From assembly GCA_025769875.1 (NCBI GenBank), contig JAGFNK010000525.1, positions 1 to 36,209 on the forward strand: a stretch of DNA of 36,209 bases, read 5' to 3'. The stretch comes from Russula earlei (lineage: Eukaryota; Basidiomycota; Agaricomycetes; Russulales; Russulaceae). Below the pieces are notes generated by a model that was given only the letters and a program-made list of their open reading frames with translations, searched no databases and was not told the DNA's origin. This document shows positions 1 to 10,889 of this stretch, piece by piece (within the stretch, counting starts at the first letter, position 1; each line of letters begins with the position of its first letter). Made by a program: the position numbers and the translations under genes.

Positions 1-111
1 AATTGTATGTATTGTTCCAATCAATAAAGTCAAGCAAGCACTTGGGAACGTCGTCGAGTCGAGGTAAAAGAGGACAGACGCCCAACGCGGCGTATCATAT
101 ATACCCACCCA

Positions 112-161
112 CTACACGGCCTGAAGGGGACACAATATACGTCAGCCAACAGGCCGTGTAG
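112..161. repeat. 11-bp perfect inverted repeat
   Basis: CTACACGGCCT (112-122) is matched by its exact reverse complement AGGCCGTGTAG (151-161) with a 28-nt spacer. It could form a hairpin or be a dyad protein-binding site. Nothing else identifies it. Confidence 0.6.
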
Positions 162-336
162 GGTCATGGTTTAAATAATCAGCGCGGGCACGTGTATTTC
201 CTTTTGCTTTCTTCCTCTTCCGTTCTTCCGTTGCCAATCGCTTCAAACAACTACCTATGTCTTAAGACTAGCGTAATGTGTTTCTCTGATGATCGGAAGA
301 TGCCCTCAACACGCTGTGCGCTCTCAATTCTTGCCG

Positions 337-665
337 ATTTTAACGCCTCTTAGGATATGTGTTTCTTTGTGATCGAAAGCGTGCAACATGTATGAGCGCG
401 ATCATTGTGCTCAAATGTACAAAAAAAAGTGAATTGGAGATGGAAGTTTCAATCACAAAGAAACATATCATTCCTAAGAGGTGTTAAAACCACTCATGAC
501 TCATGTTGGATGGACTTGGCTTGGGATTCGTAGTAGAAATGCACCCTGAGGAATGGAGTGATCGTGACGAAACTGAATATTATCTCAATTCATTTTTTTT
601 TTTTGTTCACTTGAGCACAATCATCGCGCATTATATGCACAGCGAAGGTGATAAGAACGGTCTTT
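337..665. repeat. Nested imperfect inverted repeats (MITE-like or foldback)
   Basis: Two inverted pairs overlap. Arm 337-378 (TTTTAACGCCTCTTAGGA then TGTTTCTTTGTGAT) pairs imperfectly with 447-490. A second arm, about 383-450, containing GCGCGATCATTGTGCTCAA, pairs imperfectly with about 555-640 in reverse. The region therefore folds back on itself at two scales. This fits a decayed short terminal-inverted-repeat element or an inverted duplication. No target duplication or transposase was recognised. Confidence 0.5.
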
Positions 666-715
666 TCTGGCTGATGGTAGAGAACGGTAGATAGAGAACA
701 GATTATCACGCCAGC

Positions 716-1677
716 TGTCAAGACTCACTGTTGAACTATCCAGTTCAAGAGCGAGGGATAAGCTCGAAGACGAGTCAATAGACGTCCAAGACTGCGTGGG
801 CAAGAAGTAGAGTCCAGAGTAGTAACAGATACCAGAGAGGAACTGTTACTGTGAGAGTCGAGCAATCATGCAGGGAAGAGGCCAGGGTAGTCACAAGGGG
901 ATGGTCCTTAAAGGAGTATCCCAGGGGTTAGAGAGTGCCGTAAACAAATGGACAGTCTGAGGACTGTCCGCTACTTTATTGAGCGCTTATATACTACAAG
1001 AGAGCTGCTAAATAGGGAACAAGTCATAACCTTGTTATCAAGCACAATAGAGTGATGAGTAAGAAGTCGGAGGACGCTTACTGAGCATGCTCAGTCATGC
1101 TCAGTAAGCTGCTGAGTAAGAAGCTTCTCTTGATGAGTAAGAGCTTCCATTGTCCACGTGTTCACTGCTTTAGTACATGTGCAAGCACCTGATTCATTTC
1201 CTGTTAGTTAGTTTAGGGCCGGTCATTTGAGGACTTGTAGTTTGGTTATGGAATAGTGTTATCTTATAAGGCCCTTATATAGTTCTATTAGGGTCCTTAG
1301 AGTCGACCCTAATACTTCTATTAAGGTCCTTAGTGTTGCCTTATAGTTTGTTCTATAGTTATTAGAGTTGGTCTAGTAACGCGTTGTAGGGCCTTTGATA
1401 CTAGGTTAGTACCTATTGTAGAGTTCCTAGGGTCGTTCCAAAGGGTCTTTAGGAAGGCTCTAATACTGTCCTTAGTTGCTAGAAGGGTTGCCTTTAAGTG
1501 GGGCTTGCTGTATGTCGATTGTGCCGAGAATCGCTCGCGCAACAATGCGCGCGCGATATTGTGGACACCTCTATTCACCCCTTTTGCTCGTGTGAACAGG
1601 GTGGCATCATAGAGGCTGGGTTTCCTCCTATAAGGAAGGGTCCTTCAAGGGCCCTCTCCGGGGAATGGTTCATGACA
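716..1677 (-). mobile_element. Solo LTR, family B (copy B1)
   Basis: The 962-bp unit begins TGTCAAGACT and ends GGTTCATGACA, so it has TG..CA ends. It is flanked by a perfect 5-bp target duplication, CCAGC at 711-715 and 1678-1682, which fixes both borders. A second copy with another duplication lies at 24328-25293. Orientation is minus: read that way a TATATAAGC box (985-993) lies about 35 nt before AGACTGTCCA (949-958), the motif that also marks the transcript start of family A, and the LTR ends TCTTGACA as in family A. No internal region is attached, so it is a solo LTR left by LTR-LTR recombination. Confidence 0.9.
1077..1108. promoter_or_regulatory. 13-bp palindrome and TGAGTAA repeats in LTR B
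   Basis: CTTACTGAGCATG (1077-1089) is the exact reverse complement of CATGCTCAGTAAG (1096-1108), with spacer CTCAGT. Several TGAGTAAG words surround it. The block lies in the U3 part of LTR B and is kept in the second copy (about 24689-24720). TGAGTAA resembles bZIP (AP-1/Gcn4-type) half-sites, so an enhancer role is a reasonable inference but untested. Confidence 0.45.
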
Positions 1678-1683
1678 CCAGCA

Positions 1684-3200
1684 ATGACCCCAGCCTCAGG
1701 GATTGTCGACTTCAGGCTTCAGAATACCCTTCGGTGCCATACCAGGCCGGTGAACCATCTTACCGTCAGCCCAGAATGTAGTTGGTTAATAAGCATTGGT
1801 ACACTCTCATTTCTCAACTTCACCTAACCAGCTGACAAATAAACAGGCGACGATTCGAGGACTGTTGTATGGTCTGTTGCTTCGGGGGAGAAGCTTTTCG
1901 AAACCGTACAGCCTTTTAATGGCCCAGCCACAGCTGTATGTTGGACCAGTCAAGATGCAAGCCGCTTTGTCGTTGGGTTCGCCAGTGGAGATCTCCATCT
2001 CTTCTGGAGCGACAATGGAAAGGTATCGGAAGTTTCATGTTCCACTTCGATCTCATCTACAGCATGCTCTCAGTCGTACCGTGACAATGTAGGAATATTG
2101 GGAGGGAACGGGGCTGTTGAGGGCATCGCATACGATGCAATTCACGACAGGATAGCATGCATCTCAGAGAAATCTATGCAGCTGTGGAAGATCAAAGGGA
2201 CCGAGCTTGTCCCAATTCTTCCATCGCCACTCATGTCCGAAGGATATGGGAAATCCGTTTACTTTTGTGACAACGGGGCAAGCGTCGTCCTCTTTTACTT
2301 AGACACACATGAGTGGTAAGTTGCACGTTCTCATTGGTTCCTCGATTGCTCAACCGTTGCAGTGTGTGTTATTCAATCGAGCCCTGGGAAAGGAGGTGGT
2401 CAAAAAGACTGACCAGTCGGATGTATGGTCTCCACAGCCGTCACTTTAATCTCGTTCTTACATATAAACAGCAGGTACGCGTCTCTCAACCGTGACGGCA
2501 AGCTCTTGCTTGTTTCCAATCTCAAAGATGGTGTCGACAAATACCAATTTCCTAGCCTGGACAAAATCCAGACCTTCACACACCCAATACAGACCAACTG
2601 TATCCTCCAGACAAGGTCTTTACCGTTATGGAATCTCGTTGTTGCAGGTGGTGATAATGGCTTCGCTCGCGTGTTCAACCTGAATCAGTGGCCAGCTAGT
2701 CACCGAGATTCACCATGGAGGTGGGTGACTCCATTAACCTTCCTTGCCCATAACATATAGTTGACGTGTTATAGCTCGTGGTCAGCTCGTACAGGTTGTT
2801 GAGGTAGCTCTTGTGGCCACTGATTTGCGAGCTACATGCTCACTTTCCGAGTGCAGGCTTTTGTTGACCCTGGTGGACAATGTGTCATAGTTACGGCTGC
2901 CTCAGGTGAAGCGCCATACGAACTAAAAATATGGTTGTATCAAACTCCAAAGGTGTGTACATATGGCTGATCCCATGTGCATATGATGAATTTGGCATTT
3001 AGGCACCCGTAGCCTCAAAGGAGCCAACGCAATCTCCTCTCAGCACTTCTCTCTCGACGTGGTGGGATCGAATTGCCATTGCATTCATCGCCTTCTTGTT
3101 TTTGCTGTTTCTTATCGTTCTCGTGGGAACGTTTTTGGTAACCCATCCGGCAACGCTCTCTCAATGGTCTAGTGGGGGGTATCACCCTTGGAGATTGTAA
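1684..3200 (+). CDS. WD40-repeat protein with C-terminal membrane helix
   Basis: Seven exons are inferred: 1684-1798, 1847-2315, 2363-2422, 2472-2698 (or 2720), 2775-2803, 2857-2952 and 3003-3200, joined by GT..AG introns mostly 47-53 nt long. The product of about 400 residues starts with a WD-like repeat (HTRPVNHLTVSPE, then DDSRTVVWSV), continues with beta-propeller-like blades (AVCWTSQDASRFVVGFASGD; VEGIAYD; GKLLLVSNL; VVAGGDNGFARVF), and ends with a hydrophobic helix near IAIAFIAFLFLLFLIVLVG and a short tail. From memory this layout matches a family of WD40 proteins common in Agaricomycetes, function unknown; a membrane-anchored scaffold is inferred. The fourth intron needs either a weak GTCACC donor (2699) or a 1-nt indel at 2720 to keep frame. 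2033-2083 could be a further 51-nt intron. The ATG lies one base after the target duplication of the upstream solo LTR. Confidence 0.8.
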
Positions 3201-3595
3201 TGGAGATCATGATGACTTGTAAAATTTGTCAAAAAAAGGTGTTGTGTTAGTGACCGCACTATGTGTGATACATGAAATCGGGCTTCTGTCTGCCGCTAGC
3301 TTCTAGAGTGTCGCCATGGCGAGTGGGTCTGCACAGAAGACATTTCGCTATGCTATCCCCGCTCGATTTTTTTGTGGATGGCGAGCGAGATCCGCCCCCT
3401 TTTGTCCCATTGAGTGAGTCATCCACAGCGCGATTGTGCATTCAAATTGCCGCCTTTTGATCTAATTTAATAGACCAGTCATGTGTTTTGCCGAGTGGAT
3501 TATTGTCAGCGCATATGCGTATATTAGGGGCCAATCGACCGAGTTCACATAGTGCCAAAACCCCAACTCCATATCCAACCGTCCTTTATCACCTC
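3201..3595. other. Intergenic stretch
   Basis: No coding pattern was recognised. It should hold the 3' end signals of the WD40 gene and the promoter of the gene starting at 3596. I see no clear TATA box or repeat. Confidence 0.5.
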
Positions 3596-5132
3596 ATGTC
3601 CCAACACGCCGGCATCCCAGTTGAGTCGTTTCTCTCATTGCGTCTTCTCTGCTGAGTAAAATTGTAGAACCGGGGGGCTCCTCGTTTCACTGTTGCCACT
3701 CGATCAGCCCGTCCCTTCGACTTTGAAGACGACGAGATGCAGTCCGATGACCCGGACATCCCCTATGATGACGACCTGAATATGGACACTGACATGGAGC
3801 ATACAATTGGCACAGGTCAGTGCACTGGGCGTTGACCGACTTGTGCTCAATTGTCTGCAGGCAGCCTTGGCCTTAGTATGAGCGCATTCAATCAGCTCGT
3901 TAATGCTGCTTCTGAGACAGCAGCCGTGGCGGTCATGAGAGCCATGAGAGCTGGGGACATGAATCCACCTAATAATGTTCCTGCTCCTCCTGAAGATCCA
4001 GGTACCACCGGAAACGAATTGGACACGGGCATTCCCAAGCCTTTCCAACGTATGTGTTTCCCGGCTCTATGACCTTTTGTTGTCATCACTTTTGCAGCCC
4101 CACACGGTAAGAAGAAGACTCCTTGTGCAAACCAGAACAAACTTGTGGATGTATGTAGTTCTACCTCCCATTCATTGTTGCTACTGACGTCTCTCTCCTA
4201 GGAGGCAATGCGCAAGTTCCTGGATAACAAAGGTGCTCTTGCAAGAAGGGATTTCTTCCCTGACGAACCCGACAAGCGAATGGTTGATGCGTTCGAACAG
4301 TATGGTGTTGGTGGCCCGAATCCCGATGCTCCTCGTGTTTCCTTGACACAGACCTTCAAGGGAAAATGGAACAAGGAGGTGGTTGACCTGCTCACGACAG
4401 CTTTTATCACGGACATCAAAAAGGGAGCATATCAGCCCGTCCAGCACAATTGGACGCAGATGACCGAGGATAATGTAAGGAAGAGGTGCCAGAGCAAGCT
4501 ATATCGCACGCAGTACATTTGCCGGACAGGAAAGCGCCCATATACAGATAAGGTCGCCCGGATGTATCAAAGGCGGCAGGAGGTTTGTCTTCTCATCGGC
4601 GCGTCGCACCTTTCACTGACCTTTCCATAGATGTACTACAGAAGGAGGAAGATATGTGAGTTTAACAGCCATAGAGACTCAGAAACATGGAAGCGTGTGG
4701 GCATATTGCTGGACGCCCTTGGCCCTCAGGGTACAAGTGATGATGAGACCGACGACGATTCAAACCATTCGAATCAAGACTCACGCTTTAAGACCCTCCG
4801 GCGTCTTGATATGGGTTTTCTGAATCCTGCCATGGCCGACATATGGGCAGCAGTGGAATCATATCCATTGTCTCTCTGCCCCTCACGTGGAAACCGGTCT
4901 TTCAAACTGCATTGCGAAGGCCAAAAGTGTCAGCAAGCGTGCGCCGCTGCCAGGTCTTCCATTGAACTTTTACAACCCACAGTGGTTGCCGAAAAGTCCT
5001 CCCCACTTTCAGAAGCTTGTAAAGGCAGAGTTCCCTCTTCCCATCCTGGTGAGTTATCATTTCATTTATTATCAGAAGCTTCACATCTGTACTTAGGCCC
5101 CCTACGAAAGCGACTACATGGGGCAGATATAG
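3596..5132 (+). CDS. Seven-exon gene of unknown function, one frameshift
   Basis: Exons 3596-3619, 3668-3815, 3861-4049, 4098-4150, 4202-4582, 4631-5048 and 5097-5132 join in phase through introns of 45-51 nt with GT..AG ends. The first intron has donor GTTGAG and a CTGAG branch-like site. The product has an acidic N-terminus (DFEDDEMQSDDPDIPYDDD), a basic YYRRRKICEF motif, an acidic DDETDDDSNHSN stretch, and a C-terminal LPLNFYNPQWL followed by APYESDYMGQI. From memory this order resembles hypothetical proteins that are multicopy in Agaricomycetes; no function is known to me. Within exon 6 the frame changes by one base near 4890-4900 (between SRGNRS and AKSVSKRAPLPG), so the gene is either newly broken or carries a sequencing indel. 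It converges on the transposase to its right. Confidence 0.7.
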
Positions 5133-5309
5133 GACGAAATTTTGGTCCAAGCATGGTTAGATTGCGATTTTCCCTCTTGTGTCTTCCATTACTTACCGTA
5201 CCTTACAGGTTCTATGTGATGCGGGCAATGTATGTGTGGCATAGATATGGGTGATGAAGGATTCGCATCGTATCATCGTTGTCGGGTGACTTGATATGAA
5301 ATGATATAC

Positions 5310-5331
5310 TACATCCGAGTTACATCCGAGT
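5310..5331. repeat. 11-bp tandem duplication
   Basis: TACATCCGAGT is present twice head to tail (5310-5320, 5321-5331) between two convergent genes. No function is apparent. Confidence 0.6.
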
Positions 5332-5405
5332 GTCAAGAACTAGAGGGATCTGCAGTGCTTGTCTCGATGGCGCTGAGGCCCGTCAAAAGTCCTGAAAACT
5401 AATGG

Positions 5406-8400
5406 TCAGTTGTGATTTCCAATCAAGATGACATGACTGACTCGGGTCAGCGGTTTCATCACCAGGATCTGGTGGTCCCAGTCTCGGTAAATAGCATGGT
5501 AGATGTCGCGATTTCCTGGCACTATCGTTACTTCTTTCTGTGTCTCCGATGACCACAGATTTGCACTGAAATCTGGGTAACGTGCGAAAGGGTTCGGAAG
5601 AGATGTCGGAGGCGCAAGATAGCGGTGAACAGCTAGGAATAGCTTTTCTTCGCTATCCTGTATAAGGAATATTGCGCGGACGATTCCCAGAACCAGGGAA
5701 TTAGCACTACCTGTGTCTTGGAAGAAAATGACACCATGTCTCTTTGACGTGCGATAAGTCGTAAATTCACGGCCATAAATTGTCACCCTGTCCTGGAAGT
5801 TGACTCCATCCTGAAAATTCCCCAATTCACATTGCAGATTGCTCTTGTACTTGTTCATTGCATCGTTAATAACGTCACTTAGTGGCCTTAATCTCGGTGT
5901 AGCCACCTTCGAGGATTCATCTATGCGGCTGTCATCTCCCTGTCCCAAAGTATCTTAGTCGAGTGCATACCTGTTTTCTTACTGCCAAATGGACGTTCCC
6001 TGATTGCGATGCTATCTTTCCATGCATCCAGACAGCGTAAACGTTGAATAGTTGCCTGCATGGTCGACTTGGCAGAGAAGGCCGCAAACATACCCTTCTC
6101 CATTTCGCCTTTGTTTCTTGTAAGTGTGTTGCAACCGGAGGAAAGGAGTCTCACGTACCTGGCTTATTGTTCGTGTTTGAGCGCTGCAAATCACCTATGA
6201 CCCTTTCGAACGGAAACATCCACCAGCCCTGAACAGGGCCATATAAACAAAGGTAATTGCCGACAAGGAGGGCATTGAGATGGTTGGGGCGGAAACGCTG
6301 GGTGGGTCGGAGCTCCCTCAGCATTTTAAGGTAATTTTTCATGGTCTTCTTATATTCTTCGATGTGCTTGGCTGATATATGTTGAGACGTTGCCCATCTG
6401 ATCGCAGTGGCGAGTAGGAAAGTACTCTGCACCAGTTTCGCCCTGTATTTGTCCACCTGCGCCCCTGATGCATGTCGCAGTGTCTCGATTCGAAGCAGCG
6501 ACACTGGTATTTCGAACTCGAAGCACGATCTCCATTCATCAGCCTTCAGCTTACCATGTGATACCTGCCCTAAATTAGTAGGAGGGGCCGCGTGCCAGCG
6601 AGGGCATGTAGTAGCCACTATGTCATCCCGAATAACCTTCAAGTCGTTCGGAGAAATCCCCACTCCTTGCAATGTCTTCAAACCCCTCTGTCCTTTAGCG
6701 ATCTCCTTTACGATGCCTTCGCCAACGATGTCTGAGACAGAAGAGCTCACCCGATTTGAGAGGGATTCCTAAATCACTCCCCCATATGAGCATATGTAGT
6801 GAGATACGAGTATGTCTCATACCTTAATGCACTTGATTAGATCTTCTTTACAGGGCTCACCAGACTGCTTCACGCCAACGCCCCTTTCATCACAAAGGAC
6901 CTTCAGCATGTCAACCGATAACGTCGTCAGATCAACAGACTCAGGCCTGGTATGCAGTAGCATCTTTCTTGTGGCTTCTAAGTCTGACGTTGCCTTCGCA
7001 AGTTTTGGCTTGCACGTTCCTGCCGAGTCCATCCCGAGCACTGTTCGTGCATGGTATTGCAATAAGCCGATGAAGAAGAGGTGCATGCAGTCCACAGGGA
7101 CCATGGTGGTAGGGTCCCAGTATTCTAGTTCCATCAGGACTGAGTGACGCATGCCAGTTTTGCTGTATAGCCGCTTCCGTTCCTTCTGTGACGTTGCATT
7201 CCGCCATTTCTGGGCATCGTCTTGAACCTCCTGAATAGTGCGCACGCTCCATGAGTCCGGATCCTCCTCTTTTGCGGTATTCCTATCAATGAAGTTTGAA
7301 ATACCCATGATCTTCCGAGCCATTGGCAGGTCATTTACTGAGAGGGCGATTGCTGAGCGGACAAGTCGGCCATAAGGATAATCGTGCGTCTTGTATATTT
7401 CTCCATGTGCCCAGGATTCCTTCATGACTTCGACGAGGGGACATAAGAACTGGTCGATTTCCTCGCCTGAAGGCTCGCAAGGCCCAGGGATGATGCCAAC
7501 AAGGCAGAGGTTTTCGTGTTTATGCCGCATGTCTGGTGGCAATAGGAGGCAGGACAGGACTATGGAACCCACAGATGCGACCTTCCCAGCGATCTTATTA
7601 TGATATGGGTTGAAGAAATCCACGGAGAGACACCACAATAGGCGAAGTTCGTCATGTTGTCCACCAGAGAGGAAAGGTATGCTGTCTGGCCCTTTGAGTG
7701 CCCTGACGCCATCTGCGATGACGATATCATCGACAGTCCCAGTGCGCATGCGCTCTCGAGATCGTTTAAGCGCAGCCTCTACCCCCAGTCTGGACAACAG
7801 GCATGCTACAAAGTCATGGAAGTCTTGCATAACGAAGGGACGCTTAGGTACGCCAATGCTCTTCCCATCCGGTGTTGACCCCACTCTGAGGAGGTCAAAT
7901 CTACCTCAAACTTGACACGGCTCGCTGGTGCAATCATATGGATAAACTGCGATTCCATCTTCATCTTGTGAAGGATACGTGGAGCTACATGCTGGGCAGC
8001 ATGCGTACGTGATAGTCTTCGGGACTCCAAGCAATTTCCGAGCAACCCTGATGTCGCTTGGAAAGGTTCGGAGGATCTGCTCAGTCGGTATTTGACAAGT
8101 GTCAAGACACGTACTGCTGATCACTAAGGACTCAGGAGCAGGTGGGCAGGGGTCGGAACAGACGGTACGCGGCGTAAACGGCGTTGAACAGGAGGACGAG
8201 CCAAACGACTAGAAGATACCAGATGGGGACTGGTACGTGTTGCAGGAGGCAGAGGCGAAGAGTAGAGGCCAGTGCAGCGAGGGACTTTAAACAAGGCGGT
8301 CGTTGAAGAGTACCTTGAAGACGAGGGAAGGCTTTAGACTGAGCAGTCGCAGGGGAGTACCCAGGAAGTGGAGAGTATCACAAATGGACAGTCTGACGAC

Positions 8401-9823
8401 TGCCATGCTTCATTGGGGCTTATATACAGTGTACAGGGTCGATTACAAAGCACTGGGACTTATTCTAGACTCTTTGGTACCATCCAATAGGACTACAGAG
8501 GCATAAACTTGCTTATGCCAAGTTTCAGGCTTACTGAGCGCATTACTGATCATTGTGGAGCGATGACATCATTATGATGTCACTGTGGGGCGCTTAGTGA
8601 GCCTATGAGGTCATTGTGGAGTCGCTCAGTCAGCCATGATGTCATTGGAGCCTTAATGACGTCAGATGATTTATGCAACAGTTTCTAAGAGTTTGTGCCG
8701 CTGTTTCGGGTCCATGGTGGCTGGGTGGCCATGTGGCTGCCACGCGATGATTACCCGATTAGGAAACCGGTGCCTGGTCGTGTTAGAGTGCTTTTGCAAT
8801 AGCAATATCTTGTACCACAGGAGGGATAGCCCAGAAAATGGAAGGGAGTCGGCAATGCAAAGTGAGAGAGGTCTTTCTTGAGTAAAATAGGACAATCCTT
8901 GGCCAGGACTTGGCCTTGGTTCGTAACAACAAGCTGGCCCTTGACTTTCTGAAGACCTCCTTAAGTGATTTGAGTCTGATGTTGCTCAACTTTCGAGTTG
9001 AGTGGTCCAGAGTGTCCTGGACAAGCAGTTCAAACAGACTTCGCAGTAGGAGTGAGTCACATTCTGCCAAGCTGCGAATGAATTCATCTGTTGCTAACGT
9101 CAGTGTGTGCGTATGTCCACAGCTGAGATCCTCACTCGGCGGTTCTGCACCAATTATCCTCCGTGTTGAGACCAACTTGCCTGTGTCAGCAAGGAGTACT
9201 CCTTTCAAGTCGTTCACGTCCTCAATGTTCTTCTGTAAGTACATCTTCAGGCCTTCCTTCATGGTCATTCCTAGTGAACCGACTGAAAACCAGAGTGTAT
9301 TGATGGCCGCCAACGTTGTCTCCATGTTTGTTCAGTGCGTTTTGATCACGTTAAGCAATGCTCTGGTAGGTGGTGATGCCAGGGCTTGACTTTTCAATGA
9401 CAGCGTGGCCTGGCTTTGAGAAATGGCCCTCTTCTCCAGCTCAACCAAGGAATTCAGTGTTTTGTGGTCAGAAGTCATAAGTGATATTCGTCCTGGGGTG
9501 CTAATTTGACGGCATCTCGCATGCCCCTGGCTGTGATCCCACATTGCGTGTGGTCCCCGACTCGTCAATGTGTGGCGATGATCCAGAAATTGTTTTGGAT
9601 TGTTCAAACAGGTCATTCTGGACGCATATGCGATGATCTGTGTTCGCATTGGGCTGTCACAAGTTTAATCAGACATGCTACGTAAGGAATATCAAAGTTG
9701 ACGGCATGCCTTATTAAGATTGTGATAAGATTGTGAGGCATCAAATTCCCCATGATGCTTTTTGGTCTTATTGTCGACAAGTTTGCCATTGCAGCCAAAG
9801 TAAGCACAGTAGCAGGCAGGCAT
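5406..9823 (-). pseudogene. Tnp2/Plavaka-like (CACTA-type) transposase, decayed
   Basis: Read on the minus strand, it starts near 9823 with a Cys-rich segment (CYCAYFGCNGKLVDNKTKKHH), continues at 9649-8934, is split by the solo LTR at 8928-8100, resumes at about 8099 (ITYACCPACSSTYP), and enters a 355-codon core (7884-6820) with the family landmarks KRPFVMQDFHDF, SVDFFNPY, VGIIPGPCEPS, SVNDLPMARKIMG and PVDCMHLFFIGL. Introns 6822-6769 (54 nt) and 6158-6109 (50 nt) keep phase into 6768-6159 and 6108-5971. The last part, 5948-5406, joins through an unclear short intron or indel at about 5970-5936. Damage: TGA stops in frame near 9702 and 9332-9334, frameshifts near 7890-7910, and the LTR. The Cys-rich loop usually found after SVNDLPxARK appears shortened with no cysteines. 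The family moves DNA by cut-and-paste; terminal inverted repeats were not identified. Confidence 0.8.
8100..8928 (-). mobile_element. Solo LTR, family A (inside the transposase)
   Basis: 829 bp. On the minus strand it starts TGTTACGAACC and ends GTGTCTTGACA. A perfect 5-bp duplication, ACAAG at 8095-8099 and 8929-8933, proves integrase-type insertion into the transposase gene. It is nearly identical to the 5' LTR of element 1 (11841-12670) in the opposite orientation. The R-start motif AGACTGTCCA lies at 8394-8385. Its R-U5 part (8394-8100) contains no ATG on the transcribed strand. Confidence 0.95.
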
Positions 9824-10218
9824 GATGGCGATTCTATGGTGTAATGCACCTCCGTATGGTGGGTTTTAACTGCCAAATATGAAGCCGTTCCTCAGCGCTA
9901 TCCCTTCTTGAACGAATTGATGCCTTGTACATCAATTTTTGTGGCGATCTTGTTTCATGGGTCTCAGTTCTGCATGTCATGTACCCTAATGGGCTTTGTT
10001 GTTTCCTCTTTATCCTCTTGACGCTCATTTTCTTTTCTTATTCTCTCTAACAAATGACCAGTAACCAGGGATCATCGCAGCCCTACAACACTTCTATTGC
10101 ATTACGTTTTGTCCCTTGTTCTTCATGAGTGGTTGTATTTCTGAGCTTCAACAACAAACCAGGTAGGCGACGCTATTTAAAATATCAGTACTTCTCACAT
10201 TAATTACTATCTTTCCCC
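9824..10218. other. Intergenic stretch between divergent genes
   Basis: This would be the shared upstream region of the minus-strand transposase and the plus-strand gene at 10219. An AT-rich TATTTAAAATATCAG at about 10174-10188 may be a TATA-like element for the plus-strand gene. Nothing else was recognised. Confidence 0.4.
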
Positions 10219-10889
10219 ATGCCTTGCATACGTCCTCGCTGCCATCATCGCCGCTTCCTCCCTCACTTCTCGCCGGGAACAATGAGATGCCGATTCAGTC
10301 CAGAGTTGGTTCCTCCACTGCCTCATGCCATGATGCATGTGTTCCCGACATCGGAAAATAGTCACGCCAGTGGAATGTCCATCTCCGCACCTCCATCGCC
10401 ACTGACGCCAACAACGCCATCTTCACCACTCATACCCAAGCCCTCAGGAGAGGTTGGTCGCGTCGGACGTGGGGGATACACACTCAAGAATGTCCTTGAG
10501 CAAGAGCACGGATGGGAAAGTGGACTCTACCCTAAAATTAGAGTATAACCAACTTGTGCAGGGCGCAATTATCATGCTCAAATCTTTTCAGGAGAGAGTA
10601 TGCTCTCTGGCAGACACATATTTGGACACATCAGTTCCATATTCCCTTCAAATCAAGGACAAACTTATGCTTCTCTGTGAACTGGTGCGATATTTTGTCA
10701 ATTGTTCAATGTAAAATTGATCATGTCAGGCAGGCTTCCACAGAATTTCCAATACTCCTCAAGTTTGAGAACAACTGGGTAGTACATGACTATCTACGTG
10801 TCTATTTGAAGAACAGCGCCCAGAAAGCCAGAAAGAATCAGCAGGATAAGGATAAGGTAGCTTGCAGCTGCTGCCAAGGGCAAAGGTAG
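10219..10889 (+). pseudogene. Broken hypothetical gene with a GGYTL domain
   Basis: A Pro/Ser-rich N-terminus (APPSPLTPTTPSSPLIPKP) leads to RGGYTLKNVLEQ. The frame then shifts to YNQLVQGAI...LADTYLDTSVPYSLQIKDKL and again to EFPILLKFENNWVVHDYLRVYLKNSAQKARK near 10740-10830. From memory this order (GGYTL, YLD.S, EFPxL, W.V.D, LK) is that of a hypothetical protein family abundant in Agaricomycetes. At least two frame changes and interspersed stops mean it is a remnant unless unusual introns are present. Confidence 0.5.

Larger units (their letters stand above)
1..710. other. Non-coding flank with inverted repeats
   Basis: I see no credible gene here. The stretch is AT-rich with short frames and no intron-linked coding pattern. 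An AATAAA at about 25-30 could be the 3' end of a gene outside the window. Before the family B LTR inserted, the right part was probably the promoter and 5' leader of the WD40 gene now starting at 1684. The inverted repeats in it are listed separately. Confidence 0.5.

Noticed and set aside
503..694. 63-codon plus-strand frame in the left flank
   Set aside because: It crosses a poly-T run and the inverted-repeat arms and has no intron-linked continuation or conserved motif.
8671..8895. Open frames of 60-100 codons within LTR U3 (also near 11793-12098, 20698-20955, 29880-30161)
   Set aside because: They recur only because the LTR recurs, run on both strands, lie upstream of the predicted transcript start, and show no protein-like conservation.
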